Positions 1 to 6,826 of a stretch of 45,348 nt of DNA are shown here, piece by piece. The position numbers and the translations under genes are program-made. Position 1 is the stretch's first letter. Each line of letters starts with the position of its first letter. This stretch comes from a virus: positions 1 through 45,348 of IMG/VR virus record IMGVR_UViG_3300032304_001793. One strand, written 5' to 3'. The notes below the pieces were generated by a model. That model worked only from the letters and a program-made list of their open reading frames with translations, had not been told where the DNA came from and did no database searches.

Positions 1-78
1 CGCGCTGCCGGGACGCTCAGGGACGATCGGCAGGTCGAGGGCGGATACCGAGAACTCGTTCAGCAACTCACGCCGCAT
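1..78 (-). CDS. Partial unknown gene cut by the left edge
   Basis: A leftward frame opens with ATG at 78 and runs without a stop to base 1 (26 codons, beginning MRRELLNEFSV). The residues look like ordinary protein, but no Shine-Dalgarno sequence is obvious upstream and too little is visible to name it. It follows the integrase on the same strand. Confidence 0.35.
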   Translation of the reverse strand, partial: MRRELLNEFSVSALDLPIVPERPGSA

Positions 79-156
79 GTTGCCAGGATCAGAGAAATGC
101 ATGCAGATCGTCCGCCGGCCAAGCAGTGGACGATCCAAGACTCTCCCCCGCCGTGA

Positions 157-197
157 GAGGCGGCCACGCGTCCTCGCCTACCCCGTGTGGCCGCCTC
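157..197 (-). terminator. Inverted repeat after integrase, probable terminator
   Basis: GAGGCGGCCAC (157-167) and GTGGCCGCCTC (187-197) form a perfect 11-bp stem with a 19-nt loop, 8 bases past the integrase stop. There is no clear U-tract, so this may be a weak or factor-dependent terminator, or a recombination-protein site next to the integrase. Confidence 0.45.
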
Positions 198-205
198 CGG
201 CGGGC

Positions 206-1081
206 TTATCCTCGATGAATCGTCGGCAGGACGTGGCACGCGGGCGTGCTCAGGTCTGCATACCTGGGATCGAGATATGCCTTCGTGATTTTTGGGCTTG
301 AGTGATCGAGCAGGAGAGTTGGATTGCCTCCCCGTGCAGCGTAGTGACTCGCAGCACAGCGTCTGAGCTTGTGGAATTTTGCCTTCCTTCCACTCCCCAG
401 GCCAGCCGCCGTGACAATGTCGCCGAAACGCATCCAAATGTGCGTGTAGCAGCGATCCCAACGCCAGATCAGGTCCGTCGGCTTCCGCCCTTCGCACAAC
501 TTGCCCACGAGCAACGCCGTCTCGTCGGTGAGCGTGTAGAGCCGGTCTCGTTTGCCCCCCTTGCGGTTCTCGGCACGGACGAGCAGGCGAGCCCCGGACC
601 AGTCCTCGACGCGAGCGGCGAAGATCGCGCCGCACCGTTCCGCCGACTCATAGAGGACACAGATCAACGATCGCCAAAAAAACCCGGCCGGCACGTCTCC
701 GATTCGCCCAGGCGTCGCACCGGCGATCGACACGAGGTGCTGTAGCTCCTCGACTGACCAGCACTGCGGAACTCGCTCCGGTAGTCGCGACGACGGCGGT
801 ACGCACGGGGAGACGTTTCGGATTCCACGGTCACGGGCAAAGCGACCAAGCGACACTAGCTGGCTTCGCTCCTTCTCGGCCGTGTAGGGGCTTCGTTGCT
901 GAGCCCGCAGGTCGAGGAATCTCGACAGCACGAGATCGTCGAGATCGTCGACGGTGGCCTCGCGGGCGAGATGACGAGTGAACGTCCTGAGGGTGCAGCG
1001 ATACAGGCGGGCAGTGTTTTCGCTGCGCCCACGCAGGCGAAGGGGGCGGAAGTGGTTCTCGAATAAATCGTTGAGAGTCAT
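206..1081 (-). CDS. int: Tyrosine recombinase / phage integrase
   Basis: This site-specific recombinase would integrate and excise the phage at an attachment site. The 291-residue protein shows an N-terminal SAM-like core-binding region (about 5-90) and a C-terminal catalytic domain with the expected order of residues: Arg149 (ESAERCGAI), Lys177 (KGGK), His237 and Arg240 (HKLRR), His260 (LLLDHSSPK) and the nucleophile Tyr269 (KAYLDP). The start at 1081 is chosen because a GGAG sits 8 bases upstream on the minus strand; the longer frame to 1276 has a non-homologous basic extension. The gene points left, opposite to nearly all others, as is usual for the lysogeny arm of temperate phages. The expected GH before Tyr is DH here, a tolerated variant. 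Confidence 0.93.
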   Translation of the reverse strand: MTLNDLFENHFRPLRLRGRSENTARLYRCTLRTFTRHLAREATVDDLDDLVLSRFLDLRAQQRSPYTAEKERSQLVSLGRFARDRGIRNVSPCVPPSSRLPERVPQCWSVEELQHLVSIAGATPGRIGDVPAGFFWRSLICVLYESAERCGAIFAARVEDWSGARLLVRAENRKGGKRDRLYTLTDETALLVGKLCEGRKPTDLIWRWDRCYTHIWMRFGDIVTAAGLGSGRKAKFHKLRRCAASHYAARGGNPTLLLDHSSPKITKAYLDPRYADLSTPACHVLPTIHRG

Positions 1082-1193
1082 GGCGTATCTCCGAGTACAG
1101 GGGAGGAGGATACGCATCCGTGCGAGGTAGTCATGCCTCCGTGGGGGGGCGCTCTCCTTCGAGAGAGAGCCCCCCGGGGTATGCCTTTTCGGT

Positions 1194-1484
1194 CTAATCG
1201 TTACAGGGGGGCCGTCTCCCTCGGTTGTCGCCCTTAATCGCGATCCGAATGTCCTCGCCCAGGGCGAGCGCTGCATATTCGATCGTGTTCAGCGGCGAGT
1301 CCTCTCTGGAGCCATCGTGCGCGCAGAGCAGGTGATAGGGCAGGACGTCACGGATGATTTTCCGGACGGCCTCGTTGCCGACGACACGGCCCACGCGGCT
1401 CTCGATCAAGTCTGCGATTCGCTTGGCATCGTCATAGGCGTCGAGGCATTCGACTTCTCCGACTGCGTCCCAAAACGGCTTCAT
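1194..1484 (-). CDS. Unknown small protein, leftward
   Basis: Encodes 96 residues starting MKPFWDAVGEVEC. The start is fixed by AACCAGGAGA eight bases upstream, the same ribosome-site sequence used across the rightward promoter array. The middle is helical and ends in a basic GDNRGRRPP tail. It precedes the integrase with a gap of about 110 bases and may be cotranscribed with it. No family recognised; as the first leftward gene it could be a lysogeny regulator, but no helix-turn-helix is evident. Confidence 0.7.
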   Translation of the reverse strand: MKPFWDAVGEVECLDAYDDAKRIADLIESRVGRVVGNEAVRKIIRDVLPYHLLCAHDGSREDSPLNTIEYAALALGEDIRIAIKGDNRGRRPPCND

Positions 1485-1539
1485 GCTGGTTCTCCTGGTT
1501 AGGGTCACTTTTCCGAGGGGGCGATCCCCACGGCCGGAG

Positions 1540-1570
1540 AAATAGTGGCACCCCCGCCACTTGAATGCAA
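1540..1570 (-). promoter_or_regulatory. Candidate leftward promoter with palindrome
   Basis: On the minus strand, TTGCAT (1565-1570) is followed by a GTGGC/GCCAC inverted repeat and then CTATTT (1540-1545). The layout resembles the rightward promoter array, but the spacer (about 19 nt) is long and the palindrome differs. It would drive the gene starting at 1484. Confidence 0.45.
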
Positions 1571-1574
1571 GTCC

Positions 1575-1608
1575 CCAGGGTTCTGGACGGTCCAGAACCC
1601 TGGTTTTT
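1575..1608 (+). terminator. Perfect 13-bp hairpin with T-tract
   Basis: CCAGGGTTCTGGA (1575-1587) pairs fully with TCCAGAACCCTGG (1591-1603) over a 3-nt loop, followed by TTTTT (1604-1608). This is a textbook rho-independent terminator on the + strand. It stands in the divergent region just before the first rightward gene, so it would block + transcription entering from the left, or attenuate the 1640 gene. Confidence 0.75.
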
Positions 1609-1617
1609 GGCTGGAAA

Positions 1618-1627
1618 GTACGGAAAT
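1618..1627 (+). repeat. GTCYGGATAC-class motif, diverged copy
   Basis: GTACGGAAAT, preceded by AA, lies just after the hairpin and 13 bases before the ATG at 1640. It matches the AAAGTACGGAT subtype seen at 19679 and 22270. Confidence 0.4.
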
Positions 1628-1639
1628 GAGGAGGCGATC

Positions 1640-2089
1640 ATGGCTGCGGACAGGATTGTGTCGGTTGTCGAGGCGGCGTCGGTCCGGGGGGTCTCCCGCG
1701 AGGCGATTATGAAGGCCATCAAGACGGGTCGCCTCTACGGCCACCTATTGTCCGGAAAGGGTTACTTGCTCTCGGCGAGGCAGGTCGAAGGCAAGACGTT
1801 CGACAGGCCGGCGTTCGAGAAGCTCTGCCGTCAGTACATCAGCGTCCCGGAGGCCTGCAACATCGTCTGGAAAACAGACGCTGCCGTGATGCGAGACCTC
1901 AGATCGGGAAAGATCAAGGGACTCAGAGTCAATCCGAAGTGCTGGGCCGTGCTCAAGTCTTCGGCTGAGGAAGAGTTTCGAGACTACGAGGAGAACGAGA
2001 AGCACCGCGTCGGCAGGAAGAGGACTGTCGGCGCCACTCGCTCGCCGCGAGACATCCGAAAAAAGTCCTTGAAACGGAAAGGCCGCTGA
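1640..2089 (+). CDS. Putative DNA-binding protein, tandem MerR/excisionase-like helix-turn-helix
   Basis: A 149-residue protein whose N-terminal segment (IVSVVEAASVRGVSREAIMKAIKTG, residues 6-30) fits the excisionase/MerR-type winged helix-turn-helix. A second, similar unit begins near residue 65 (YISVPEACNIVWKTDAAVMRDLRSG), so it appears to be an internal duplication. The C-terminus is strongly basic (RKRTVG...KKSLKRKGR). The start is set by GAGGAGG 7-8 bases upstream. As first gene of the rightward block facing the integrase, it is a good candidate for excisionase or a switch regulator. Function is inferred from fold and position only. Confidence 0.7.
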   Translation: MAADRIVSVVEAASVRGVSREAIMKAIKTGRLYGHLLSGKGYLLSARQVEGKTFDRPAFEKLCRQYISVPEACNIVWKTDAAVMRDLRSGKIKGLRVNPKCWAVLKSSAEEEFRDYEENEKHRVGRKRTVGATRSPRDIRKKSLKRKGR

Positions 2090-2096
2090 GTACAAT
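2069..2096 (+). promoter_or_regulatory. Candidate promoter TTGAAA-16-TACAAT
   Basis: TTGAAA (2069-2074), 16-nt spacer and TACAAT (2091-2096) overlap the end of the previous gene. Transcription would start near 2103, at or next to the start codon of the following gene. Confidence 0.45.
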
Positions 2097-2103
2097 CGGC
2101 ACA

Positions 2104-2322
2104 GTGTTGCAAATGATTATCCTGACCACCGTCGAGGCGGCCGAAGAACTCGGGACAAGCGCGTCAAGCATTTCTCGTGCTGCGAGGAAGGCCAACGTGG
2201 GCGTCCGACGAGAAGACGGTCGCCTCGTCGGTGTCAGCCGCAACGACATGAAGGCGATCAAGAAGCTCCTGCGGTACAAGGCTGGCAATCCCAACTTCGT
2301 CAAGGTGAAGAAGCATGCATAA
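2104..2322 (+). CDS. Small excisionase-like helix-turn-helix protein
   Basis: About 69-72 residues. The core LTTVEAAEELGTSASSISRAARKANVGVRREDGRLVGVSRNDM pattern (given here in outline) is a MerR/HTH_17-type unit: a TVEAAEELG first helix, a SISRAA recognition helix and a GRLVGV wing. Start codons at 2104 (GTG), 2107 (TTG) or 2113 (ATG) are possible, none with a clear ribosome site. A putative -10 at 2091 would make the mRNA nearly leaderless. It overlaps the deacetylase gene by 8 bases. Confidence 0.65.
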   Translation: MLQMIILTTVEAAEELGTSASSISRAARKANVGVRREDGRLVGVSRNDMKAIKKLLRYKAGNPNFVKVKKHA

Positions 2323-3199
2323 AGTCTTCTACAGCGACGACTACTGCCGTGCATCGCACGCGTTCGATACGACACGCAAAGCCGCGTGGATCGCCGAGTC
2401 GCTTCGCAGCCGGCCGATTCCTGGCATCGACGTTGTCGAGCCCCGCCCGGCGATGCTCGTCGAGGTAGAGCAGGTCCACTCCCGAGACTACGTCGAGGCG
2501 ATCCGCACGGGCGACCCGGACAGCGTCGCATCTTCGAGCGGCCTGCCGTGGTGCCCGGACATGCTCACGGCCGTGCTCGCGAGCACGGGGGGCATGATCG
2601 AGGCCGTTCGCGAGGCTGCGAAGTCCGGGCTCGCCGGTTCGTTGTCGAGCGGCATGCACCACGCGAGGCGGGATTACGGCATGGGCTTCTGCACGTTCAA
2701 CGGCCTTGCCATCGCCGCCCATGAGGCCGAGCTTTTGGGGTTCAATGACATCTTGATCCTCGATCTCGACGCGCATGGTGGTGGCGGAACCGCTTCTCTT
2801 ATTTCTGGGAAAGTACGGATAAGCCAACTCGACCTCGTCGTCGACCCGTTCGACCTGGGCGAGGGCTCGATCGACCTGTCACGGCGGAGCCCGATCGACT
2901 ACCTGACGGTGCTCGACTCGACGCTTCACGAGTTGTCGCCAGACATCGTGATCTACAACGCCGGCATGGACGTCGCCGTGGGCGACTGCGGCCCGATCGG
3001 CTTCGACTCGAACATCATCGCCGCCCGGGAGGCCACGGTTTTTTCGTGGGCTGCTGAGCGTTCGATTCCGATCTGCTACGCGATGGCCGGGGGATACACG
3101 GGCCCTGACCGATCTCGCGGCCTACTCGTAGCTCACCACCGCTGCACCATCCGGGCGGCGGAGCAAATTTTCTCTCAGCGTCAAGGAGCGACGGTATGA
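2315..3199 (+). CDS. HDAC-family (arginase/deacetylase fold) deacetylase
   Basis: A 294-residue zinc amidohydrolase of the histone deacetylase / acetoin-utilisation / acetylpolyamine amidohydrolase superfamily. All signature residues are visible: the catalytic His pair H115-H116 (GMHHARRDYG), the GFCTFNGLAIAA segment, metal ligands D152 and H154 (ILDLDAHGGGGT), third metal ligand D219 (YNAGMDVAVGD) and the transition-state Tyr261 in AGGY. Length is slightly short for the family (about 300-380). The substrate cannot be read from sequence; acetyl-lysine on host protein, acetylated polyamine or another small amide are options. It overlaps the helix-turn-helix gene upstream and precedes a small Cys-rich gene, so it is in the first rightward operon. 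Such a gene in a phage is unusual. Confidence 0.88.
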   Translation: MHKVFYSDDYCRASHAFDTTRKAAWIAESLRSRPIPGIDVVEPRPAMLVEVEQVHSRDYVEAIRTGDPDSVASSSGLPWCPDMLTAVLASTGGMIEAVREAAKSGLAGSLSSGMHHARRDYGMGFCTFNGLAIAAHEAELLGFNDILILDLDAHGGGGTASLISGKVRISQLDLVVDPFDLGEGSIDLSRRSPIDYLTVLDSTLHELSPDIVIYNAGMDVAVGDCGPIGFDSNIIAAREATVFSWAAERSIPICYAMAGGYTGPDRSRGLLVAHHRCTIRAAEQIFSQRQGATV

Positions 3200-3420
3200 A
3201 CTGTGCGAATTGCGTTTTCTGGAACTCGAACCCCGTCATGCAGCCCCCGATGCCGGGCATGCCGCCGCAGATGCCTCTGCCCCAGGGCCTCGGTCAGTGC
3301 CGACGCAACGCTCCGTTTCCGCTGCCGATGCCGCCGATGGGCATGCAGCAAATGCCCCCGCTCCAGTGGCCGGTCACGACGGCCAACGACACCTGCGGCG
3401 AGTGCAAGGTGAAGGAATGA
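3196..3420 (+). CDS. Small Cys-rich, Pro/Met-rich phage protein
   Basis: 74 residues. Two CxxC pairs (NCANCVFW at the start, CGECKVKE at the end) and a central CRRNAP enclose a proline- and methionine-rich stretch (PMPGMPPQMP, PMPPMGMQQMPP). The order NC..CxFW / CRR.aP / WP.T...D.CGE is a recurring phage protein pattern and probably forms a small zinc-binding unit. RBS AAGGAG precedes the ATG. It overlaps the deacetylase by 4 bases and the next gene by an ATGA. Confidence 0.75.
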   Translation: MNCANCVFWNSNPVMQPPMPGMPPQMPLPQGLGQCRRNAPFPLPMPPMGMQQMPPLQWPVTTANDTCGECKVKE

Positions 3421-3809
3421 GCAACGTCGACCACCCTGCCCACTACAACTCGCACCCGAGCGGCGTTGAAGCGATCGAGATCGCTGAGCGGCTGTCTTTC
3501 AATCTCGGCAACGCCATCAAGTACCTGATGCGACGGAAGCACAAGGGCCGAGAACTTGAAGACCTGCAAAAGGCCCTCTGGTACACGAAGCGGGAGCACG
3601 AGCGGCTCTCGAAATCGCCTCGCGACGTGTGGCCCGGCTCTGGGATTCTGGTTGAGAAGGCCATCAACGTCGTCGCCGCCGAGGATTGTCCGGATATGGC
3701 AACCGCGATCGGGCTCCTGGCTCTCGCGAACTGGTGTGACGCGTCGTCTCGTCTGGTGTTCCTCGCGGCGGAGTTGATCGAGGAAGAGATTCAGGAGCTA
3801 TCGAAGTGA
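3417..3809 (+). CDS. DUF3310-family phage protein with C-terminal extension
   Basis: 130 residues. The N-terminal half (VDHPAHYNSHPSGVEAIEIAE, then FNLGNAIKYLMRRKHKG and LQKALWYTKRE) is the DUF3310 family, common in phages and often described as a nucleotide-kinase-associated or SaV-like protein of unknown activity. The second half (from about residue 70) is helical and unrecognised. The start overlaps the preceding stop as ATGA, with GAAGG upstream. A longer frame to 3210 is only a shadow of the Cys-rich gene. Confidence 0.85.
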   Translation: MSNVDHPAHYNSHPSGVEAIEIAERLSFNLGNAIKYLMRRKHKGRELEDLQKALWYTKREHERLSKSPRDVWPGSGILVEKAINVVAAEDCPDMATAIGLLALANWCDASSRLVFLAAELIEEEIQELSK

Positions 3810-3880
3810 TGCTCCTCACGTTCGCGGCCTTCGCGTCGGCCATTCTCTTGTTGTGTGCCGCCAAAAACGGCGAGACCTGA
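3809..3880 (+). CDS. 23-residue putative membrane peptide
   Basis: MLLTFAAFASAILLLCAAKN then GET; almost entirely one hydrophobic helix. It starts at a TGATG overlap with the DUF3310 stop, AGGAG upstream. The tight coupling supports translation, but its size keeps this tentative. Confidence 0.4.
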   Translation: MLLTFAAFASAILLLCAAKNGET

Positions 3881-3908
3881 CTGAAATTTTTAGGCACGGA
3901 GGCCACCG

Positions 3909-4019
3909 ATGAACGAAGACTTGAGTCGATTCGTCCCGGCGATCATCACGATCTCGATCATTGCAGTCTCGACGATCTCCTTTTTCGTCGGCCTCATCAT
4001 CGGGGCGGCTGCCGGATGA
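3909..4019 (+). CDS. 36-residue single-pass membrane peptide
   Basis: Begins MNEDLSRFVPAII and continues as a long hydrophobic helix (roughly residues 9-36, ending GLIIGAAAG). CGGAGG lies 7 bases before the ATG and the stop overlaps the methyltransferase start (ATGA), so it is a good translated small ORF. Function unknown. Confidence 0.6.
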   Translation: MNEDLSRFVPAIITISIIAVSTISFFVGLIIGAAAG

Positions 4020-4750
4020 AGAACGCCATTCTCAGGGGCGACTGCCTGAAGGTCCTGCCGACTCTCCCGAGAGAGAGCGTCGACCTCGTCGTCGCGGACC
4101 CGCCATACAACATCGGGGTTGACTACGGCAACGGCAAGAAAGCCGATCGCCGCGATGACTACTGGGGCTGGTGTGAGCGGTGGATCGGTTGGTGCTACCG
4201 AGCACTCAAGCCGACGGGATCGCTCTGGATCATCAGCGGCCAGGAACACGGCGCGGAGATCGACATCGCGATCCAGCGTGCTGGCATGACGATGCGGAAC
4301 CGGATCACTTGGCATGAGACATTCGGCGTCTATTGCCACGGGAAGTTCGGCCGCACGAGCCGGCCGATCTTCTACGCGACCAAGTCTCCGAAGGGCTTCA
4401 CGTTCAACCGCGATGCCGTCACGGTGCCGTCGTCCCGCCAGGAAAAGTACGGCGACAGGCGTGCCGCACCCGGTGGGAAGGTCATGGGCGACGTGTGGAC
4501 GATCTCCAGGGTCTGCGGCACGTTCAAGGAACGCGTCAAGGGTGTGCCCACGCAACTCCCGACGGAACTCGTGCAGCGAATCATCGGCGTGTCGAGCAAT
4601 CCCGGCGATATCGTGCTCGACCCGTTTGCAGGTAGCGGAACGTCCCTCGTCGTCGCGAAGGCGATGGGGCGTGAGGCGATTGGGATCGAGTTGAACCCGG
4701 ACTATGCCGCCATCGCGAGCCGGCGATTTGAAGGAGCGAAGACAGCATGA
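4016..4750 (+). CDS. DNA methyltransferase, N6-adenine/N4-cytosine class beta
   Basis: A 244-residue SAM-dependent enzyme of the N6_N4_Mtase family. Catalytic motif IV DPPYN is at residues 28-32 and the SAM-binding motif I (LDPFAGSGTS) at about 201-210, so the order is the circularly permuted beta class. The target-recognition part lies between. No restriction endonuclease is adjacent, which fits an orphan phage methyltransferase used to evade host restriction or mark phage DNA. It overlaps both neighbours (ATGA at each end), placing it in the early rightward operon with the MazG-like gene. Confidence 0.92.
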   Translation: MKNAILRGDCLKVLPTLPRESVDLVVADPPYNIGVDYGNGKKADRRDDYWGWCERWIGWCYRALKPTGSLWIISGQEHGAEIDIAIQRAGMTMRNRITWHETFGVYCHGKFGRTSRPIFYATKSPKGFTFNRDAVTVPSSRQEKYGDRRAAPGGKVMGDVWTISRVCGTFKERVKGVPTQLPTELVQRIIGVSSNPGDIVLDPFAGSGTSLVVAKAMGREAIGIELNPDYAAIASRRFEGAKTA

Positions 4751-5058
4751 CGACGTGGGAATTCCTCATCGGGGCCGTGGAGAAGTGGGCGATCGCCCGC
4801 CAGATCGTCCCCAACTCGACGCCTCAGGCGCAACTGATGAAGACGCTGAGCGAACTCGGCGAACTCGCCGACGCGACGCTCCAAAACGACCGCGAGGGCG
4901 TCGTCGACGGCCTGGGTGACGTGCTCGTCACGCTGATCATCTACGCAAGACTTCAGGGCGTCGACCTGGGGGCGTGCCTCGCGTCTGCCTATCAGGTGAT
5001 CAAGGACAGGAAGGGCACGCTCACGGCCGAGGGTGTCTTCGTCAAGGAGGAAGAATGA
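4747..5058 (+). CDS. MazG-like nucleotide pyrophosphohydrolase
   Basis: 103 residues, the size of a single MazG-like domain. The helical core has ELGELADATLQND followed by GLGDVLVTLIIYARLQG, matching the ExxE...(D)xxxD metal-binding arrangement of the all-alpha NTP pyrophosphatase superfamily. Members hydrolyse (d)NTPs, and phage copies are proposed to alter nucleotide pools or (p)ppGpp signalling. ATGA overlap with the methyltransferase and with the next gene suggests a nucleotide/DNA-modification operon. Confidence 0.8.
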   Translation: MTTWEFLIGAVEKWAIARQIVPNSTPQAQLMKTLSELGELADATLQNDREGVVDGLGDVLVTLIIYARLQGVDLGACLASAYQVIKDRKGTLTAEGVFVKEEE

Positions 5059-5393
5059 GGCAGCTTCTCTACATCGCCGCACCGTACACGAAGCCAGAGC
5101 CAGTCCACAACCTGCATGGCGTCTGCCGTGTGGCAATGGAAATCTACGAGCGGACGGAGTGGTGCCCGTTTGTGCCGCACCTGTCGCTCGTGTGGCAGGC
5201 GGTGACGCCACGAGACTACGACCACTGGATCAATTACGACCTGCATGTCATGCGGCAATGTCAGGCGGTGGTCCGGCTTCCAGGCGAATCTCCCGGCGCG
5301 GACGGTGAGATCGAGGAAGCGAAGAGACTTGGGATCAGAATTGTGTCGCTTGAAGAACTGCCTCCCGAGGCCCTGGAGCACTGGCACCTATGA
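5055..5393 (+). CDS. DUF4406-like, nucleoside 2-deoxyribosyltransferase-like protein
   Basis: 112 residues. The N-terminal YIAAPYT, the central FVPHLSLVWQ segment, the HVMRQCQAVVRLPGESPGADGEIEEAKRLG region (shown in part: LPGESPGADGEIEEAK) and the final IVSLEEL fit the Rossmann-like DUF4406 family related to nucleoside 2-deoxyribosyltransferases. The conserved Glu in GEIEEA corresponds to the region carrying the catalytic Glu in that superfamily. It sits directly behind the MazG-like gene, consistent with nucleotide metabolism. Enzymatic activity is inferred. Confidence 0.72.
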   Translation: MRQLLYIAAPYTKPEPVHNLHGVCRVAMEIYERTEWCPFVPHLSLVWQAVTPRDYDHWINYDLHVMRQCQAVVRLPGESPGADGEIEEAKRLGIRIVSLEELPPEALEHWHL

Positions 5394-5599
5394 AACTTAT
5401 TTCGGAAGCCGTTGGCACCATCGCTTTTATCGCGACCTTGTATCTCATCCTGGGATTCATCGTGATGACGGCGTGGAACTGGTCGATGCCGCCGCTTTTT
5501 TCGCTGCCTCGTGCGACGTGGCTCAACGGAGTCGGCCTCGCACTTTTGGCGGCGTCTTTTCGTCCGGCGAATCGGACTATTGCAAAGCCGCAGCAATAG
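5390..5599 (+). CDS. Small membrane protein, two predicted helices
   Basis: 69 residues with a long hydrophobic segment at about 8-30 (VGTIAFIATLYLILGFIVM) and a second at about 45-56. The start overlaps the previous stop (ATGA). The last codons overlap the promoter at 5580. Function unknown. Confidence 0.65.
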   Translation: MKLISEAVGTIAFIATLYLILGFIVMTAWNWSMPPLFSLPRATWLNGVGLALLAASFRPANRTIAKPQQ

Positions 5600-5608
5600 G
5601 TGTATGAT
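5580..5608 (+). promoter_or_regulatory. Promoter TTGCAA-17-TATGAT
   Basis: TTGCAA (5580-5585), 17-nt spacer, TATGAT (5603-5608). It belongs to the same core class as the 9-19 kb array, but its spacer lacks the GCACCG/CGGTGC palindrome; only the GGTG before the -10 is kept. It would drive the gene at 5635. Confidence 0.65.
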
Positions 5609-5634
5609 TGGGCTCCCCTTCAGGAGAAGCCCAC

Positions 5635-6003
5635 ATGCCCACCAAGATTCTGACCAAAGCTGACGAGATCGCGACCATCCGCGAGTTCGTCTCCAGCCTG
5701 CCCGAAGTGTCCTACCTGCGTTCGGCCCTGGAGCCGTTCGCTGAGGAGTTCTCAAGAGACATCTACTCGGACATCATCCCCCAGGTTCGTGATTCCTGGA
5801 ACGCCAGGATCGAGGCCGATCGTGAGACGAAGGTCGCACGCGAAGAGCTTCGTGCTGTCCAGGCGGAGATCAAGAAGGCCCGCCAGGAGGCGGCCATCGA
5901 GGCGGCCCGCATCCTCCGGCTCCGTGATGCTTTCCAGAGCATCCGGACGTCGGCCGGTGCTGGCGAGCGTGCGATCAACGAGATTGTCGAATCACTCAAG
6001 TAA
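5635..6003 (+). CDS. Unknown coiled-coil protein
   Basis: 122 residues. Residues 60-100 (RIEADRETKVAREELRAVQ, KKARQEAAIEAARILRLRD) form a long charged heptad-like helix, suggesting a coiled coil. CAGGAG lies upstream and a private promoter precedes it. No family recognised. Confidence 0.75.
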   Translation: MPTKILTKADEIATIREFVSSLPEVSYLRSALEPFAEEFSRDIYSDIIPQVRDSWNARIEADRETKVAREELRAVQAEIKKARQEAAIEAARILRLRDAFQSIRTSAGAGERAINEIVESLK

Positions 6004-6021
6004 AGTCTGGAGACGATAACC
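6004..6021 (+). repeat. GTCYGGATAC-class motif
   Basis: AGTCTGGAGACGATAACC, directly after the stop of the coiled-coil gene and directly before the ATG at 6022. Closest to the copy at 20742. Its GGAG also serves as the ribosome site. Confidence 0.5.
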
Positions 6022-6423
6022 ATGTCGATCGAACTCAAGGAACCGTTTTTCATCTCGTCGAGGCTTCTGCCTGCCGTGAAGGTCGGCGGAACGACGGTGA
6101 GCATCGAGTACGCCGGCACCCGGCTGCCGGACGGTCGCGTTCCGTATCGGTACTTCCTCGACTTCCCCGACGGGACGGAGCACGTCGGTGAGGACCTGAA
6201 GTCGGGAGCGTTCGGGGGGACGCTGCGGCAGGGAATGGAGTCTCTACTTGCGTTCCTCGAAGCCTGCGGCGAGTCGAGAAATCCACGCTACGGAGACCAC
6301 GGCGAGAACGCGGACCTGTTCCCCGAGTTGATCGGAGACTGGGCGTATCAAAACAGCGACGAGATCACGAGCGTCAGGCTCTGGATCGAGGAGACGGATG
6401 GGTGCTGCATTGAAACTCGTTAG
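6022..6423 (+). CDS. Unknown phage protein
   Basis: 133 residues, acidic C-terminus. An early beta-rich part (PAVKVGGTTVSIEYAG, YRYFLDFPDGTEH) is followed by a helical part (LRQGMESLLAFLEACGES). The pattern suggests a small alpha/beta protein; no catalytic motif. GGAG in the preceding repeat motif is the ribosome site. Confidence 0.72.
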   Translation: MSIELKEPFFISSRLLPAVKVGGTTVSIEYAGTRLPDGRVPYRYFLDFPDGTEHVGEDLKSGAFGGTLRQGMESLLAFLEACGESRNPRYGDHGENADLFPELIGDWAYQNSDEITSVRLWIEETDGCCIETR

Positions 6424-6595
6424 GGTCGCTTCAGGTTGGTACGAGACGCGGTGTGGGCGGTACTCCGTCCTCGTCGCGAACGGAGCCTGGAAGGCCGTCG
6501 AGAACGGAACACTTGCAAGCGAAGCCTTTCGCACGAAGCGAGAGGCGGTCGAATCAATTGCACGGAGGCTGACGGAGGAACGGACAACAGCGTAG
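6398..6595 (+). CDS. Unknown 65-residue protein
   Basis: Starts ATG 6398 behind GAGGAG and overlaps the previous gene by 26 bases. Short beta strands (GWYETRCGRYSVLVANGAWKA in part: YSVLVANGAWKA) then a helix (TKREAVESIARRLTEER). The layout resembles small phage proteins with an AP2-like or dsRBD-like beta-beta-beta-helix, but that is a guess. Confidence 0.65.
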   Translation: MGAALKLVRVASGWYETRCGRYSVLVANGAWKAVENGTLASEAFRTKREAVESIARRLTEERTTA

Positions 6596-6715
6596 GAGGG
6601 AAGGCTTAGATTAACGCTCCGCCGTGAGCGTCAGCGGCTGCTCAACACGGCCGCATCGGTCGCCCAGTCGGAAGGTGGCGAGTAACGTCCGACATAGTCC
6701 TTTGCATCTCCTGGC
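6596..6715. other. Non-coding stretch before terminator
   Basis: No supportable gene on either strand. It contains partially self-complementary GC-rich sequence around 6612-6650 (gctccgccgtgagcg) and leads into the terminator at 6716. A small RNA here is possible but not shown. Confidence 0.4.
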
Positions 6716-6754
6716 GGGGCCGGCACTGTGCCCAAGCGGTGCCGGCCCCGTTTT
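6716..6754 (+). terminator. Rho-independent terminator
   Basis: GGGGCCGGCAC (6716-6726) pairs perfectly with GTGCCGGCCCC (6739-6749) across a 12-nt loop, then GTTTT. It closes the first rightward operon and is followed within 3 bases by a new promoter. Confidence 0.85.
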
Positions 6755-6756
6755 GC

Positions 6757-6785
6757 TTGCCAATGCTGCGGGGTCGGTGTATACT
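6757..6785 (+). promoter_or_regulatory. Array-type promoter TTGCCA-17-TATACT
   Basis: TTGCCA (6757-6762), 17-nt spacer, TATACT (6780-6785). The right operator half (CGGTG) is kept and the left is degenerate (GCTGCG). It drives the gene at 6827. Confidence 0.78.
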
Positions 6786-6826
6786 GGATTGTCGATTCGA
6801 TTGCCACGAAACCGGAGGACATGAAA

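Noticed and set aside
1565-1610. attP site at the perfect hairpin beside the integrase arm
   Set aside because: The T-tract and GC stem fit a terminator; no core identity can be tested without the attB sequence.
2810-2820. AAAGTACGGAT in the deacetylase gene
   Set aside because: Matches the repeat subtype but encodes conserved-looking protein mid-gene and has no downstream start; chance match.
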